Of a stretch of 64,000 nucleotides of DNA, positions 63,869-64,000 are shown in pieces (within the stretch, counting starts at the first letter, position 1; every line of letters starts with the position of its first letter). The notes under the pieces are model-generated. The model was given only the letters and a program-made list of their open reading frames with translations. It had not been told where the DNA came from and did not search any database. A program made the translations under genes and the position numbers. The stretch comes from Chrysomallon squamiferum (Eukaryota; Mollusca; Gastropoda; Neomphalida; Peltospiridae). Where the stretch lies: the NCBI GenBank assembly GCA_012295275.1, contig CM022671.1, forward strand, positions 32,555,927-32,619,926, in the 5' to 3' direction.

Positions 63869-64000
63869 CTGTCAACAAACAAACAAAATAATCAGTGATT
63901 TTTTTTTAAAGATATTAATTCTGAAAACAAAATGTAATATTTATAATTATTTTCAATTCATATAACAATTATAATGACATTTGAACAAATGTTATCTATC

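Overview
The window is animal nuclear DNA. It is very AT-rich and full of microsatellites. Its genes are split by many GT-AG introns and belong to metazoan families: CHEK2, NCBP3, a Munc13-4/BAIAP3-type protein, a clan-2 cytochrome P450 and MCCC1. There is no bacterial-style operon, rRNA, tRNA or CRISPR array. A lophotrochozoan, perhaps a mollusc, would fit, but that is a guess.

Layout: (1) 1833-2307 (+), the last two coding exons of an EF-hand protein whose 5' part lies outside the window. (2) 7224-9976 (-), a DUF3987-type P-loop protein, unusual for an animal, with an apparent one-base break in its frame. (3) 12820-23219 (+), a complete 16-exon checkpoint kinase CHEK2. (4) 27112-29816 (-), a four-exon cytochrome P450 with an atypical I-helix. 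(5) 30575-37769 (+), a 12-exon NCBP3 (nuclear cap-binding subunit 3), head-to-head with the P450 across about 0.76 kb. (6) 40044-57795 (-), a 27-exon UNC13D/BAIAP3-like exocytosis protein (C2-MUN-C2). (7) 62229-63868 (-), the last three coding exons of MCCC1, with the biotin attachment site. All exon joins were built by hand from splice signals, frame continuity and family similarity. The CDS lengths of genes 3-6 sum to whole codons.

The genes do not form a pathway. They cover DNA-damage signalling, mRNA cap binding, vesicle priming, leucine catabolism and oxidative metabolism.

The most unusual feature is structural. At five exons (four in the UNC13-like gene, one in CHEK2) the intron starts with a tandem array whose unit is a copy of the last 12-30 bases of the preceding exon plus its 5' splice site. 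The arrays differ in sequence and period (about 25, 33, 38, 40 and 52 bp). The process therefore seems to be recurrent tandem duplication across exon/donor boundaries, not one spreading repeat. Some arrays keep many intact decoy donors; in one, the second donor would add nine codons in frame. The rest of the non-coding DNA is simple repeats and AT-rich sequence.
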